NCBI GenBank assembly: GCA_963833675.1
Contig: CAWHYW010000004.1
Span: 1-64,000 of the forward strand
Direction of reading: 5' to 3'
Source of the DNA: DASQDN01 sp963833675
GTDB lineage: Bacteria; Acidobacteriota; Terriglobia; Bryobacterales; Bryobacteraceae
Length of the DNA stretch: 64,000 bases
The notes beneath the pieces were generated by a model. It made no database searches, was not told the origin of the DNA, and was given only the letters and a program-made list of their open reading frames with translations. Position numbers and translations under genes: made by a program. Below are positions 26,830-35,883 of this stretch, piece by piece. Each line of letters begins with the position of its first letter. Positions within the stretch are counted from its first letter, which is position 1.

Positions 26830-27522
26830 TCAAACCTGACTTGCGGCTTCGGTCGGCGCCGGATTATTGATCCAGCCATCGACGATGTCGATGATTCGGT
26901 TGCCGTACTCGGCATTCTTCTCCGAGTGCGTCACTTGCACGATCGTTACTCCCTCGTCATTCAGGTGTTTGAAGGTCTCCATGATCTCCTTCGCCTGACT
27001 CGAGTGAAGATTGCCGGTGGGCTCATCGGCAAGGATCAGCTTGGGGTTAGAAACCAGAGCGCGCGCGATTCCCACGAGTTGCTGTTGGCCGCCTGATAAC
27101 TGGCTCGGATATAGATCTTTCTTGGCAACCATCCGGAACTTATCCAGAATGTCACATACGATGCTTTCCCGATCCTTCCGTTTCAGGTTGCGATAGGACA
27201 GCGGCAACTCGAGATTCTCGTACACGGTCATGTCATCCAGCAGATGGTAGCTCTGGAAGACGAATCCGATGTTCCGTTTCTGCAGTTCCGCCCGCTGGCT
27301 CTTGCTCATCTTGTGCACAGGCTCATCGAGCAGCCAATATTCACCGGTCCACGACGCGTCATGCATGCCTATGACATGCAGCAGGGTCGATTTCCCCGCG
27401 CCGGACGGACCCATAATAGACACGAACTCGCCCGGTTTAATGTCGATATTGATGCGGCGAAGAACGAACGTCTTGGTAGGGCCGTGCTGAAAGGCCTTCT
27501 CGACGTTACGCAGCGAGATCAT
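26830..27522 (-). CDS. ABC transporter ATP-binding protein (MacB/LolD type), second copy
   Basis: 230-aa ATPase: Walker A GPSGAGKST, Q-loop region GFVFQSYHLLDDMTV, signature LSGGQQQLVGIARAL and Walker B LILADEPTGNL. Subfamily matches MacB/LolD/FtsE-like exporters. Its ATG overlaps the stop of the preceding ATPase by 4 nt. No membrane partner gene is present on either side, so the permease is encoded elsewhere. Confidence 0.93.
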   Translation of the reverse strand: MISLRNVEKAFQHGPTKTFVLRRINIDIKPGEFVSIMGPSGAGKSTLLHVIGMHDASWTGEYWLLDEPVHKMSKSQRAELQKRNIGFVFQSYHLLDDMTVYENLELPLSYRNLKRKDRESIVCDILDKFRMVAKKDLYPSQLSGGQQQLVGIARALVSNPKLILADEPTGNLHSSQAKEIMETFKHLNDEGVTIVQVTHSEKNAEYGNRIIDIVDGWINNPAPTEAASQV

Positions 27523-28226
27523 GCCGTAATCCGTTCCTCTTCGACAATTCGGCCATCGAAGAGATGAATGGAGCGCCCGGCGTAACGCGCATAACGCGGA
27601 TCGTGGGTAACCATGCAGATCGTCGCGCCCGCACGATGCAGTTCGCGGAGCAATTCCATCACTTGTTCGCCATTTGCGGAATCGAGGTTACCGGTCGGCT
27701 CGTCAGCGAGCAGAATCGACGGCTCACCCGCAAGCGCCCGCGCAACGGCAACGCGCTGTTGCTGACCGCCGGACAACTGGGAGGGATAATGTTTCACCCG
27801 GTGCGACATGCCCACACGTTCGAGCGCCTGATGGACCTTCTGCTTGCGTTCGGAGGACGGCATGCCTCGGTACGTCAAGGGTAATTCCACATTCTCATAG
27901 ACCGTCAGATCGCCAATCAGGTTGAATGCCTGGAAGATAAATCCAATCTCCCGATTCCGGATTCGCGCCCGCTCCGACATCTTGAGGTCATGCACGGGCC
28001 GGCCATTCAATACGAACTTTCCGTCTGAAGGCGTGTCCAGAAGGCCCAGGATTGCAAGCAGCGTCGATTTTCCGCAGCCCGACGGCCCGGAGATCGAGAC
28101 ATACTCGCCGCGCCGGAGTTCTAAATGGATGCCGGCAAGCGCGTGCGTCTCCACCTCATCGGTGACAAATACCTTTGTGACACCTTCCATCTGCAACAGC
28201 GTGTCGTTTCCATTCATGCTTTCCAT
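27519..28226 (-). CDS. ABC transporter ATP-binding protein (MacB/LolD type), first copy
   Basis: 235-aa ATPase with Walker A GPSGCGKST, GFIFQAFNLIGDLTV, signature LSGGQQQRVAVARAL, Walker B ILLADEPTGNLDS and switch His in MVTHD. It lies 6 nt after the HlyD-type adaptor gene and overlaps the second ATPase by 4 nt. The two ATPases are similar in layout but clearly diverged, so each may pair with a different permease. Confidence 0.95.
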   Translation of the reverse strand: MESMNGNDTLLQMEGVTKVFVTDEVETHALAGIHLELRRGEYVSISGPSGCGKSTLLAILGLLDTPSDGKFVLNGRPVHDLKMSERARIRNREIGFIFQAFNLIGDLTVYENVELPLTYRGMPSSERKQKVHQALERVGMSHRVKHYPSQLSGGQQQRVAVARALAGEPSILLADEPTGNLDSANGEQVMELLRELHRAGATICMVTHDPRYARYAGRSIHLFDGRIVEEERITA

Positions 28227-28232
28227 ATCTCC

Positions 28233-29486
28233 CTATCGGAGGCGAATTCGGTTGCTACCATCCATCGCGGACATGTCGGACAGGATCACCCGATCTCCTA
28301 CCTTCAATCCATCTAAAATTTCAATCGTCGCCACGGACGTGCGGCCGAGTTTCACGGGAACGCGCACGGCTTCCTTCCCGGTCTCATCCAGTTTGAACAG
28401 CGTAATTGTACTGTTCGGCTGACCCAGCACCGGGCGACCCACGTACAGCACATCGTTCAGACGCTCGATCTCAACCGATCCGTCGACACTCAGGTCCGGG
28501 CGAGCGCCGGAGGGCAGTTCTCCTTCGAGACGTACGTCTACCGTGACCGTCCCGTTCACCACAGCGGGATCGATTCGGCTCACGCGGCCCGGAATGAACC
28601 CGTTGCGGGTATCGATCTTGGCCACCTGCCCGATGAGGATGTCCTTCGCTTGCGTTTCCGAGATCTTCAATTCCGCCTTCAATTTCGAAGGTTGGGCGAT
28701 TTTTGCGAGCACAGTTCCGGCGGTCAGCCGCTGCCCTACTTCAACCGGCAGCTGCTGCAACACGCCTCGAGCGCCAGCCCGAACCTTAAGCTGGCCTACT
28801 TGCGCTTGTTTCAGCTTCCACGTCGCCCGCAGCTTTTCGATCTGAACTTTTTGCGCCGCAAGTTGCGCTTCGATCGATTCGCCACCAATGTCCACCTTCT
28901 TCTTCTCAATAGACGACCGGTTCGCCAACTCGTCCGCAATGGCCTTCGTAGTTTTCAAATTGATTTCGGAAGTAAGTCCCTGCTCACCGAGCTTTTGTTC
29001 CAGGTCAGCCTTCAACTTTGCCTGCACGTAATCGGAATGCACACGGGCAGCTACCGATTGTTGTTCCAGTTGCTGGCTCTCCAGACGAACGCGCAAGTCC
29101 GTATAAGTTGCCTCTGCAGCTTTCACTTGCCACTCATAATCGTTCGCCGCGAGCTCGAGTTCGGGATTGCTGAGTTGAATCAGGACTGTATCGGGCTCTA
29201 CAATTGCGCCTGGGCGTATATATATGCGGTCGACACGTCCGTCCGTTTGTGCCGCAATAAATAGAATCTCTTCGGGTACGAGAGTGCCCAAGCCTCGGAC
29301 GTCTCGCAGCATCGGGCCGCGCTTGACCGTGTCGGGCCACACCGTCGAACCGTCAACTTCCGGAGCAGCAGGCTTCATCTTGCTAAGCCCGAGAGTCATT
29401 GCGCCCGCAAGGCCCACTGCGACAACGCCGATAACAATTCGCCGCACGAGGCGATTGCGCGCCGCATTCTTTCTAGGTACGTCCAT
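28233..29486 (-). CDS. Periplasmic adaptor (HlyD/MacA-like) of an efflux ABC system
   Basis: 417-aa membrane-fusion protein: TM helix near residues 17-36 (IVIGVVAVGLAGAMTLGLSK), a barrel-sandwich strand pair (VDRIYIRPGAIVEPDTVLIQL and ARGVLQQLPVEVGQRLTAG), a long coiled-coil hairpin between (about 125-240) and a C-terminal beta-barrel with VLYVGRPVLG. It leads a leftward operon with two ABC ATPases. Such adaptor/ATPase sets next to an NtrC regulator and kinase are common in Acidobacteria. A GG-N10-GC sequence at 29502-29516 recalls a sigma-54 promoter but lies too close to the ATG to be convincing. Confidence 0.88.
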   Translation of the reverse strand: MDVPRKNAARNRLVRRIVIGVVAVGLAGAMTLGLSKMKPAAPEVDGSTVWPDTVKRGPMLRDVRGLGTLVPEEILFIAAQTDGRVDRIYIRPGAIVEPDTVLIQLSNPELELAANDYEWQVKAAEATYTDLRVRLESQQLEQQSVAARVHSDYVQAKLKADLEQKLGEQGLTSEINLKTTKAIADELANRSSIEKKKVDIGGESIEAQLAAQKVQIEKLRATWKLKQAQVGQLKVRAGARGVLQQLPVEVGQRLTAGTVLAKIAQPSKLKAELKISETQAKDILIGQVAKIDTRNGFIPGRVSRIDPAVVNGTVTVDVRLEGELPSGARPDLSVDGSVEIERLNDVLYVGRPVLGQPNSTITLFKLDETGKEAVRVPVKLGRTSVATIEILDGLKVGDRVILSDMSAMDGSNRIRLR

Positions 29487-29603
29487 GCCCTTAAGGGAAA
29501 CGCACGCGCCGTGCCGGAAGTTCCGTTTTTACAAATAAAGGAGTTATCGGCCAGGTGGAGGACGCGGAGTGTTCGATTGTGGGACCGTTCTGCCCGAAAC
29601 CGT

Positions 29604-30047
29604 CTACTTGTCCGGAGTTTTATCGAACGAGTACAGCTCTTTCCAGATGTCTTCGTGCGGCTCCCAATTGCTCGGCTCGGTTCCCGTGATGTGCAGCTCC
29701 GGAACCTTCAATGTGCCGTGCCCATAGATGCAGATGTACTCCAGCCTCGGCTGACCGTACAACAACATCTGAGCATATCTTCCGGTCAATATCGGCATTC
29801 GCAGCCGCCGCCCGCATTTTCTGCAGCGGTACCGCTGATCCCAAATGATAAGAAACAGTACTCCCTGCACGAGAAGATTGAACAGGAAGACCATCATCGT
29901 AAAACGAAGATCGTGGAGGAAAGGCGAGTGATTCCACTTCGCTAATTCCGCGGGAGGAGTATAGAGGGCTTCCATCCCTCGCCATACGCCGTACAGAAAC
30001 GCCGCCGCGACGATCAGCTTCGCCGCAAGGATTCCCCAGTAGCGCAT
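29604..30047 (-). CDS. Small membrane protein with zinc-ribbon-like cysteines
   Basis: 147 aa: two hydrophobic segments (residues about 6-26 and 49-69, MMVFLFNLLVQGVLFLIIW), then a CRKCGRRLR knuckle and a later CIYGHG, which may complete a zinc ribbon. No family name is offered. It lies between the leftward export operon (about 120 nt upstream of the adaptor gene) and the divergent regulator gene. Confidence 0.6.
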   Translation of the reverse strand: MRYWGILAAKLIVAAAFLYGVWRGMEALYTPPAELAKWNHSPFLHDLRFTMMVFLFNLLVQGVLFLIIWDQRYRCRKCGRRLRMPILTGRYAQMLLYGQPRLEYICIYGHGTLKVPELHITGTEPSNWEPHEDIWKELYSFDKTPDK

Positions 30048-30166
30048 TCCGTAGTATTGGACTCCGCAAGCTCGCCGTAAGTTGCCGCAAAGGTGGTTTG
30101 TCGTTTTCCACTACATGGATCGCTGTAGATAAGGTTCTATGAACGGTCAGAGCCACGAACGGTAGT

Positions 30167-30232
30167 GAGTGGAGGTTGCTACGGATGGAGCTGTTGCGTC
30201 GGAGGCCCAACCCCGTGGGCAATCCTCCACTC
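30167..30232. repeat. Long inverted repeat with nested hairpin before the NtrC-type regulator
   Basis: GAGTGGAGGTTGC (30167-30179) pairs with GCAATCCTCCACTC (30219-30232) over 13 bp with one bulged A. Inside is GCCCA (30205-30209), ACCCCG loop, TGGGC (30216-30220), which competes with the outer stem for two bases. The element could be a regulator-binding site or an RNA switch in the leader. Confidence 0.4.
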
Positions 30233-30312
30233 CCGCACAGGGCAGTCCCATGTCCGGACACCATTATTTGTCCGTAGCTCCGCCAATCGGCGAAGATGTT
30301 AGGGAATCAAAC

Positions 30313-30351
30313 ATGCCTATCCACTCCGCCGAGATCCGATTCGATGGATAA
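30313..30351 (+). CDS. Putative 12-residue leader peptide overlapping the NtrC start
   Basis: ATG 30313 has AGGGA (30301-30305) at 7-nt spacing, a better ribosome site than that of the downstream gene. It encodes MPIHSAEIRFDG and stops at TAA 30349-30351, overlapping the regulator start ATG 30344. The layout fits translational coupling. It may be fortuitous. Confidence 0.3.
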   Translation: MPIHSAEIRFDG

Positions 30352-31699
30352 AAAACGCATCCTCATCGCAGACGACCAGCCCGATGTCCTCGAGGCATTG
30401 CGGTTTCTGCTGAAAACAGAGGGCTATCAGGCAGACTCCGTGTCATCGCCCGCCAGCGTCATTAACGCTCTGGAAACCCGCGACTACGATGCGTTGATCA
30501 TGGATCTCAACTACACGCGCGATACAACCTCCGGCCAGGAAGGACTCGATCTGCTAGCCAAGATCCAAGCTACCGATCCAACGATTCCCGTCATCGTTAT
30601 GACGGCGTGGGGCAGCGTGGAGTTAGCCGTCGAGGCGATGCGAAGGGGAGCTCGAGATTTTATCCAGAAACCGTGGGAGAACGCGCGTCTCGTGTCAATC
30701 CTTCGCACGCAACTCGCCTTGAGCGAGGCGCTGCGCAAGGGACAGCGGCTGGAAGCCGAAAACCGCCTGCTTCGAGCGGAAGGCAAACCACTCATGATCG
30801 CGGAATCCCCCGCCATGCAACCCGTACTGCAACTGATCGGGCGCGTCGGTCCGTCTGATGCGAATGTCCTGATCACGGGTGAACCAGGTACTGGAAAGGA
30901 AGTCGTCGCCCGAACTCTGCATGCAGTTTCCGAACGTGCCGCAAAACCGCTCGTGACCGTGAATGCTGGTGGACTCGCAGAGGGTATCTTCGAGAGCGAA
31001 CTCTTTGGCCACGTGAAAGGCGCCTTCACCGACGCAAAAGCCGATCGCGTCGGCCGCTTCGAACTAGCCGATACCGGAACACTCTTCCTGGACGAAATCG
31101 CAAACGTCCCCTACAATCTTCAGTCCAAGCTTTTGCGCGTGCTCGAAATTGGCGAGATGGAGCGGGTTGGATCGTCGAAGACAAAAAGGGTCAATGTCCG
31201 GATCATCTCCGCTACCAACGCGAATCTGCTCGAGGAGGTAGCAAACAACCGTTTCCGGGAGGACCTGCTCTTCCGCCTCAACACCATTGAGATCCATATA
31301 CCGCCTCTGCGCGAGCGCAAAGAAGACATTCCGCTCCTCGCATCCCACTTTCTCAGCACCTACGCGCAACGCTATCGCAAACGGCTGGTCGGGTTCGACC
31401 AATCCGCCATGCAGGCCTTGACCAACAATCCGTGGCAGGGGAACGTCCGTGAACTGAATCACGTAGTAGAGCGGTCCGTACTCCTAGCGCAGGATTCGCA
31501 CGTGCGGCTTTCCGATCTGGCCTTGCGCATCGGCCCACCCGGCCCCACCCGTCTGGAGGAGATGAGCCTCGAAGAGGTCGAAGCGTTTCTCATTAAAAAG
31601 GCTCTCGCCCGCTACGACGGAAACGTCAGCCATGCGGCGCACGCCCTGGGATTAAGTCGAAGCGCCTTGTATCGTCGGCTGCAGCGATATAACCTGTGA
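30344..31699 (+). CDS. NtrC-family sigma-54-dependent response regulator
   Basis: 451 aa. Receiver domain (1-120) with phospho-acceptor Asp54 (LIMDLN) and Lys109 (IQKPW); AAA+ domain with Walker A GEPGTGKE (179-186), Walker B LFLDEIA (247-253) and the sigma-54 contact loop GAFTDA (226-231), where GAFTGA is canonical; Fis-type helix-turn-helix at the end (SHAAHALGLSRSALYRRLQ). It is co-transcribed with the histidine kinase (4-nt overlap) and probably controls the divergent HlyD/ABC operon. Start 30344 matches homologues; 30296 is also in frame. Confidence 0.92.
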   Translation: MDKKRILIADDQPDVLEALRFLLKTEGYQADSVSSPASVINALETRDYDALIMDLNYTRDTTSGQEGLDLLAKIQATDPTIPVIVMTAWGSVELAVEAMRRGARDFIQKPWENARLVSILRTQLALSEALRKGQRLEAENRLLRAEGKPLMIAESPAMQPVLQLIGRVGPSDANVLITGEPGTGKEVVARTLHAVSERAAKPLVTVNAGGLAEGIFESELFGHVKGAFTDAKADRVGRFELADTGTLFLDEIANVPYNLQSKLLRVLEIGEMERVGSSKTKRVNVRIISATNANLLEEVANNRFREDLLFRLNTIEIHIPPLRERKEDIPLLASHFLSTYAQRYRKRLVGFDQSAMQALTNNPWQGNVRELNHVVERSVLLAQDSHVRLSDLALRIGPPGPTRLEEMSLEEVEAFLIKKALARYDGNVSHAAHALGLSRSALYRRLQRYNL

Positions 31700-33024
31700 C
31701 GCGCCTCCGACTCAGAGGTCTGGTGCATGAGCGTCGCGTACAGCTCCTGGCGCTTGCGGCGGGCCTCCCTGGCGTACTCACGTCCATGGTTATCCTGTGC
31801 ACGGGCGATTACGCCGCCAAGGTGCAGTGGACCTTGGGACTGTTCATCATTGGCGGATGGCTCGGCTTCGCCGGCGCTGTCCGAGAGCGCGTATCATCGC
31901 CGCTTCGAACTCTCGCCAACTTGCTGGAGGCTATGCGAGAGGGTGATTACTCCATCCGCGCGCGCGGGGCCCGCTTTGAAGACGCCCTCGGAGAAGTGAT
32001 GCAGCAGGTCAACGCCATGGGCGCAACGCTTCGCGCACAGCGCCTCGGCGCGCTAGAGGCGACAACACTACTCCGCAAAGTGATGGAAGAGATCGATGTC
32101 GCGATCTTCGCCTTCGATCACGATTCACGACTGAAACTGATCAACCGGGCGGGCGAGCGTCTCCTCGGATTGCCGGCCGAACGTGTTGTAAACCTGCCCG
32201 CTCTGGAGATCGGTCTCGATGAGTTCCTTACTGGTGAGGCGGCTCGAACCACGCAGCGGACCTTCCGGGGAGCTAGCGGCCGGTGGGGCATTAGCAGAAG
32301 CGCGTTCCGCGAGGGTGGACTTCCCCACCAGCTACTCGTGATCACGGACCTCACTCGGCCGCTGCGCGAGGAGGAGTTGCAAGCCTGGCAAAGACTTGTT
32401 CGCGTGCTTGGACACGAGCTAAACAACTCGCTCACGCCGATCAAATCGATCGCCGAAAGCCTGTCGTCACTACTGATGAGAAACCCGCGCGCGGACGACT
32501 GGGAAGAGGATATGGTCCGCGGACTGAACATCATCGCCACGCGCAGCGAAGGTCTGAGCCGATTTCTCGGCGCCTACGCCCGGCTGGCAAAGCTTCCACG
32601 TCCGCGATTCGACCCGATCGACATCGAAACCTGGGTTTCCCGTGTCGCTGCGCTTGAGCAGCGCGTTCCCGTTCTGGTCGAAGGCGGCGAACCCGCCAGC
32701 CTCCGGGGCGATTCCGACCAGCTTGATCAATTGCTCATCAATTTAATTCGCAACGCAGCCGACGCTTCCTTGGAAACGAGTGGATCGGTAAGGCTCGGCT
32801 GGTCGCGATCGCAGCAGCAAATCTTCCTATACGTTCGGGATGAAGGCCACGGTCTCGCGAACACGGCGAACCTCTTTGTTCCTTTTTTCACAACCAAGCC
32901 GGGGGGATCAGGGATCGGCCTCGTGCTCAGCCGGCAAATCGCGGAAGCACATGGCGGAGCACTGGTTTTGCACAATCGCAAAAACGCTCCCGGATGCGAA
33001 GCCATACTGACATTACCTGTGTAG
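31696..33024 (+). CDS. Sensor histidine kinase, partner of the NtrC-type regulator
   Basis: 442 aa: two TM helices in the first 60 residues with almost no periplasmic loop, a HAMP-like linker, a PAS domain (about 120-215), then H-box HELNNSLTPIKS (phospho-His), N-box LLINLIRNAADASLE and ATP-lid/G-box FVPFFTTKPGGSGIGLVLS. With the near absence of an external domain, it probably senses a membrane or cytoplasmic signal. GTG start overlaps the regulator stop by 4 nt. Confidence 0.93.
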   Translation: MTRLRLRGLVHERRVQLLALAAGLPGVLTSMVILCTGDYAAKVQWTLGLFIIGGWLGFAGAVRERVSSPLRTLANLLEAMREGDYSIRARGARFEDALGEVMQQVNAMGATLRAQRLGALEATTLLRKVMEEIDVAIFAFDHDSRLKLINRAGERLLGLPAERVVNLPALEIGLDEFLTGEAARTTQRTFRGASGRWGISRSAFREGGLPHQLLVITDLTRPLREEELQAWQRLVRVLGHELNNSLTPIKSIAESLSSLLMRNPRADDWEEDMVRGLNIIATRSEGLSRFLGAYARLAKLPRPRFDPIDIETWVSRVAALEQRVPVLVEGGEPASLRGDSDQLDQLLINLIRNAADASLETSGSVRLGWSRSQQQIFLYVRDEGHGLANTANLFVPFFTTKPGGSGIGLVLSRQIAEAHGGALVLHNRKNAPGCEAILTLPV

Positions 33025-33049
33025 CGTCATTCCCCCCTATAATGCGAAA

Positions 33050-34879
33050 ATGCGGCGCAAATCCGTTTTGCTGCTCCTCAGCGCCTCCCTCCTTCTCCTC
33101 GGACAACGGGATGTTAAACGCGAACGCCCGGTTCGCCAGTCGGTCCGCGGCCTCAAGGCGGCAGTTGCCGCCGGCAGCGACTACGCTGCGGAAGCCGGAA
33201 TGCGGATTCTTCATAAGGGTGGAAATGCCGTGGACGGCGGCCTTGCGGCGATGTTTGCCGCATCCGTCGCGGAATTCTCACATTTTGGGTTTGGCGGCGA
33301 AGCTCCCATCCTCATCCGGACGAAAGAAGGCAAAGTATTCGCCATACCCGGCGTAGGGACGATGCCGAAATTGGCATCCGCTGAGTTGTTCCGGTCGCGG
33401 CGGATCCTTGCGGGCGAAATCCTGGCCTTGGAACCCGGAGGGCTGAAGGGAATCATTCCGGTGGCGGGTTTAATGCCGGCACTCGTCCCCGGCATGGTGG
33501 AATCAGGACTGGTGGCCCTGGAAGAATTCGGCACGCTCTCGTTTGCGGAGGTCATCGCGCCCGCAATCGAGCTTGCGGATGGAATGCCACTCGATGAAAC
33601 TCGCGCAAACGCGATTGTGCGCAGCCGCCGATTTTTCGATCTCTGGCCTACTTCGAAAGCTGTCTTCCTGCAGGCGGGCCAGATGCCGCAACCGGGCGAT
33701 ATCTTCCGCCAACCCGATCTCGCGCGAACATTGCGCGCCATGGTCGCAGCCGAGCAGCACTCGCTTAAGGCCGGTGGCACACGAAGAGCGGCGATCGATG
33801 CAGTTCGCGACTACTTTTATCGTGGCGAGATCGCGCACAAGATCGATGCCTTCAGCAAGGCCAACGATGGTTTGCTCCGCTATGAGGATATGGCGGCATT
33901 CCGGATAAAGCCTGAAGAACCCGCCAGCACTGTCTACCGTGGGTACAAGGTCTACAAGCCGGGTTTCTGGAGTCAGGGCCCCGTCCTATTGGAGGCTCTG
34001 AATATGCTCGAGGGAGATGATCTTGCGAGCCTGGGTTACAACACCGCAGAGTATCTTCACAAAGTGGTCGAAACCATGAAACTCGCGTATGCCGATCGCG
34101 ACACCTACTATGGCGATCCGGCAATGGCGAAAGTTCCGGCTGCGATTTTGCTTTCAAAGGAGTATGCAGCCGCTCGCCGCAAAGAGGTCGGCCCGCGCGC
34201 TTCCCTGGATTTTCAGCCTGGAACGATCAACGGCAAACCTGGGAAGCACCCTTCCGTATCCGAAATTGCCCGCACGCGGATCGATGATGAGTTGATGGCT
34301 CGCGATACAACCTGCGTGAATGCCATTGACAAGGATGGCGTCATGTTTGCCGCAACTCCCTCGGGCGCCTGGCTTCCATCGGTGATCGCGGGCGATACCG
34401 GCATCCCGCTTACGCAGCGCGCACAGAGCTTTCTTCTCGTGCCCGGTCATCCGAACGAACTGGCAGGCGGCAAACGTCCACGCGTAACGCTCAGCCCGAC
34501 ACTTGTCACCAAAGACGGCAAACCCGCGATGACGCTCTCGACACCCGGCGGCGATAACCAGGACCAGGCGTTGCTTCAGATTTTTTTGGACGTGGTTGAA
34601 TTTGGGATGAACGCGCAAAACGCTGTGGAAGCGCCACGGTTCCAGACGCGCCATCTCGTTTCAAGCTTCGATAATCACGCGATGAATCGAGGAGACCTGC
34701 TGCTCGACGAGCGCATCCCGGTCCATGCCTTCATGGATCTAACCGAGAGAGGCCATAAAACATCGACAAGAAGCCGCTGGTCGAGCGGCGCCTATCCGGT
34801 GATGATTCGTGTCCTGCCAAATGGTGTGATCGAAGCCGGCGCGGACCCGTACGGCTACCGCAATGCCGAGGCGTGGTAA
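33050..34879 (+). CDS. Gamma-glutamyltransferase family protein
   Basis: Secreted Ntn-hydrolase, 609 aa, signal peptide MRRKSVLLLLSASLLLLGQR. Family motifs: GGNAVDGGLAAMFAASV, GFGGEAP and the autocleavage/catalytic region ARDTTCVNAIDKDG, where the second Thr would become the nucleophile (usual context DTTH). LSTPGGDNQDQALLQIF replaces the usual PGGS. The proenzyme should split into large and small subunits at about residue 420. Likely role is glutathione or gamma-glutamyl peptide hydrolysis; the modified motifs mean another acyl specificity is possible. Confidence 0.88.
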   Translation: MRRKSVLLLLSASLLLLGQRDVKRERPVRQSVRGLKAAVAAGSDYAAEAGMRILHKGGNAVDGGLAAMFAASVAEFSHFGFGGEAPILIRTKEGKVFAIPGVGTMPKLASAELFRSRRILAGEILALEPGGLKGIIPVAGLMPALVPGMVESGLVALEEFGTLSFAEVIAPAIELADGMPLDETRANAIVRSRRFFDLWPTSKAVFLQAGQMPQPGDIFRQPDLARTLRAMVAAEQHSLKAGGTRRAAIDAVRDYFYRGEIAHKIDAFSKANDGLLRYEDMAAFRIKPEEPASTVYRGYKVYKPGFWSQGPVLLEALNMLEGDDLASLGYNTAEYLHKVVETMKLAYADRDTYYGDPAMAKVPAAILLSKEYAAARRKEVGPRASLDFQPGTINGKPGKHPSVSEIARTRIDDELMARDTTCVNAIDKDGVMFAATPSGAWLPSVIAGDTGIPLTQRAQSFLLVPGHPNELAGGKRPRVTLSPTLVTKDGKPAMTLSTPGGDNQDQALLQIFLDVVEFGMNAQNAVEAPRFQTRHLVSSFDNHAMNRGDLLLDERIPVHAFMDLTERGHKTSTRSRWSSGAYPVMIRVLPNGVIEAGADPYGYRNAEAW

Positions 34880-34995
34880 TTGCGCGGCTAGGTCAGTAAG
34901 GTAACGCGTATCAGATGAAGTGGTCCCATTTTTGGGAACCTCTCAGGTGACCGCTCAATCGCTCCTCGGATTGTTTCAAAATCCTCCGCATTATC

Positions 34996-35658
34996 GTGAA
35001 TCAATGGCAATTTCGCGACGAGAGCGGTTGCCGCGATCATCCCAGCGAAGCGCCAACGCGACAGGCGATTCTCTGGACCTCGGCGTCAGCTTTGTGCTCG
35101 CGGATTACGACAGCCGCGGTGCTGGTGATCGGGTCGCCCTACACGGAGCCCAACTGGCTGGACCTGATCCAGATGGATTCTCCGAATACCGTTTTGAGGA
35201 AACAAATTGATCTTCCTACCCTCTCCGGGACGTCATGGGAGCCATGGCCGAAAGGGCTGTTACGGTTAGCCAAAAGCACGGTAGCCGGAGTCCATATCCC
35301 GGACGTATACCTGAATACGGCGTGGATCAAAGACATCGATGGAGCAAAGTCCTTAGTCATGTATTGGACATCGGAAAAGGGAACCACGCGACTCGCTGTT
35401 CCGATTACCGCGATTGGCATGGGCTCGCCGCAGTACATCCCGCAGAGCGATGACACGACCACCGGAAAGATTATCACATGGCAAACGGGACAAGGCGACA
35501 GTGAGGCTCTCCTGGTCCCGGGCGACAATGTCATCTACCGGGTCAACGATCGTCTTTATAGCGCCCGAATTCAGGATACAACTCTGGGAACTCCGCAGTT
35601 GCTGGCGCAGGACGACGCGGTTCCTGACATACACTGGGCTTTCACGTCCAGGCAGTAG
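34996..35658 (+). CDS. Hypothetical protein, possible remnant of a larger exported protein
   Basis: 220 aa. The N-terminal 45 residues look like non-coding sequence; from about residue 58 a coherent beta-rich domain begins (PNWLDLIQMDSPNTVLRKQ to TPQLLAQDDAVPDIHW), with a C-terminal propeller-like repeat. No strong ribosome site is seen at the GTG 34996; an in-frame TGA lies upstream at 34948. A plausible intrinsic terminator follows at 35668, supporting transcription. It may be the C-terminal remnant of a TolB-like protein. Confidence 0.4.
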   Translation: MNQWQFRDESGCRDHPSEAPTRQAILWTSASALCSRITTAAVLVIGSPYTEPNWLDLIQMDSPNTVLRKQIDLPTLSGTSWEPWPKGLLRLAKSTVAGVHIPDVYLNTAWIKDIDGAKSLVMYWTSEKGTTRLAVPITAIGMGSPQYIPQSDDTTTGKIITWQTGQGDSEALLVPGDNVIYRVNDRLYSARIQDTTLGTPQLLAQDDAVPDIHWAFTSRQ

Positions 35659-35667
35659 AAGTCTTCA

Positions 35668-35715
35668 GAGTGGGGCGAGGCCGCAGATGAACCTATATGC
35701 CTCCCCGCTCTTTTC
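35668..35715 (+). terminator. Probable intrinsic terminator
   Basis: GAGTGGGGCGAGGC (35668-35681) pairs with GCCTCCCCGCTC (35699-35710) over 12 bp with a 2-nt bulge and one G-T pair; TTTTCTTTT follows. It lies 10 nt after the stop of the hypothetical gene. Confidence 0.5.
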
Positions 35716-35883
35716 TTTTCTGCCAGACGCCTTCCAATCGAAGGCACTCAGCAGTTACGGCCAAGAGTTCGGGAGCGTTCGCCATGCGTCGTTGTGTTCT
35801 CCCAACAACGAAAGCAATCCAAATTACGCCTTCCTACTAACAATCACCATCTCCGGCGACTTCTGAAGCGAGTGCAGCTCCGA

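Noticed and set aside
29502..29516. Sigma-54-like GG-N10-GC sequence before the HlyD-type gene
   Set aside because: GG and GC spacing is right, but transcription would begin about 4 nt before the ATG and two consensus bases are missing. Kept only as a remark.
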